In this document: piece by piece, positions 63,651 to 64,000 of the stretch | Layout of the letters: every line of letters starts with the position of its first letter | Position numbering within the stretch: position 1 is the stretch's first letter | Assembly: GCA_002271215.1 (NCBI GenBank) | Contig: CP018628.1 | Span: forward strand, 868,001 to 932,000 | Reading direction: 5' to 3' | DNA length: 64,000 bases | Origin: Lelliottia jeotgali | GTDB lineage: Bacteria; Pseudomonadota; Gammaproteobacteria; Enterobacterales; Enterobacteriaceae | Made by a program: the position numbers and the translations under genes | The notes under the pieces: generated by a model | The model's database searches: none | What the model saw: only the letters and a program-made list of their open reading frames with translations | Told to the model about the DNA's origin: nothing

Positions 63651-64000
63651 ATGATCATCACAGAAGTGTTGCATAACAAAAAAGACTTCCTTGAACTCCT
63701 TCTTCTGGGTGATGAGCAAGAGGATATGATTGATCGCTATCTCGACGCAGGGCGAATGTTCAAGCTGGATGATAATGGCGTGAAATGCATAGCGGTTGTT
63801 GTGACGTTAAATTGCCACGAGTGTGAACTGAAAAATATCGCCACCGATCCTGCATCCCAAAGAAAGGGATATGGTAAGGCCATGATCGCATTCCTCAAAA
63901 AAACCTACCTAACGTCTTTTAACACTCTGTATGTCGGCACGGGTGATGTGCCTTTTACCCTTGATTTCTATAAGCGCTGTGGGTTTGTTGACTCCCATAG
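63651..64000 (+). CDS. GNAT-family N-acetyltransferase, truncated by the window end
   Basis: An open frame from the ATG at 63651 (after AAGGAAACC) runs 116 codons without a stop to the window edge. The GNAT core is seen in LKNIATDPASQRKGYGKAMI (acetyl-CoA-binding Q/RxxGxG/A, here QRKGYG) and the later LDFYKRCGF. The N-terminal part (LLLGDEQEDMIDRYLDAG) resembles small GNAT proteins whose substrate is unknown. It lies 147 bp after thrW, in the position where accessory DNA often begins. Confidence 0.85.
   Translation, partial: MIITEVLHNKKDFLELLLLGDEQEDMIDRYLDAGRMFKLDDNGVKCIAVVVTLNCHECELKNIATDPASQRKGYGKAMIAFLKKTYLTSFNTLYVGTGDVPFTLDFYKRCGFVDSH

Overview
The window is a stretch of chromosome from a member of the Enterobacteriaceae. 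Gene content and order follow the Escherichia coli segment from rseP to proA-thrW almost gene for gene, and most proteins are recognisable orthologues with the same lengths and active-site residues. Several differences show it is not E. coli: an MFS transporter lies between yafC and yafD, a GntR-ABC transporter-gamma-glutamyltransferase operon lies after aspV, and the genes I know from E. coli K-12 around dinB (dinJ-yafQ, the flagellar remnant, yafNOP, prfH) are absent. The 16S variable regions look like the Enterobacter/Lelliottia/Kluyvera group, but I cannot fix the genus by eye.

Layout. 1-12.3 kb: the envelope and lipid A cluster rseP (3' end), bamA, skp, lpxD, fabZ, lpxA, lpxB, then rnhB, dnaE and accA, ended by a strong terminator. 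12.3-18.6 kb: ldcC, gloA2 (yaeR), tilS, the leftward pair yaeP-rof, then yaeQ-arfB and nlpE. 18.6-24.2 kb (minus strand): proS, trmO, rcsF and the methionine importer metNIQ with a MetJ operator. 24.4-30.7 kb: gmhB and a complete rrnH-type operon (P1/P2, boxA, 16S, tRNA-Ile, tRNA-Ala, 23S, 5S, tRNA-Asp). 30.8-40.1 kb: dkgB, yafC, the MFS gene, yafD-yafE, mltD, gloB, yafS, rnhA/dnaQ and a second, identical tRNA-Asp. 40.1-48.3 kb: accessory locus of a GntR/FCD regulator, two ABC ATPases, a binding protein, two permeases and a gamma-glutamyltransferase-family Ntn hydrolase, preceded by an AT-rich control region with striking inverted repeats. 48.4-63.5 kb: yafV, fadE, gmhA, yafJ, dpaA, dinB, pepD, gpt, frsA, crl, phoE, proBA and tRNA-Thr(CGT). 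The last 350 bases begin a GNAT acetyltransferase that runs off the end.

How the genes work together. BamA and Skp handle outer-membrane protein assembly. LpxD/A/B build lipid A, with FabZ competing for the same hydroxyacyl-ACP pool. GmhA and GmhB supply LPS heptose. RcsF and NlpE are the two outer-membrane stress sensors. MltD and DpaA remodel peptidoglycan. DnaE, DnaQ, RnhA, RnhB and DinB are replication and repair functions. The accessory locus most resembles a peptide importer coupled to a cytosolic gamma-glutamyl hydrolase, analogous in layout to iaaA-gsiABCD. It is the best candidate here for an uncharacterised system. I saw no CRISPR array, insertion sequence, prophage or integrase. 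The only repeats are REP-type elements near 48.3 and 55.4 kb.
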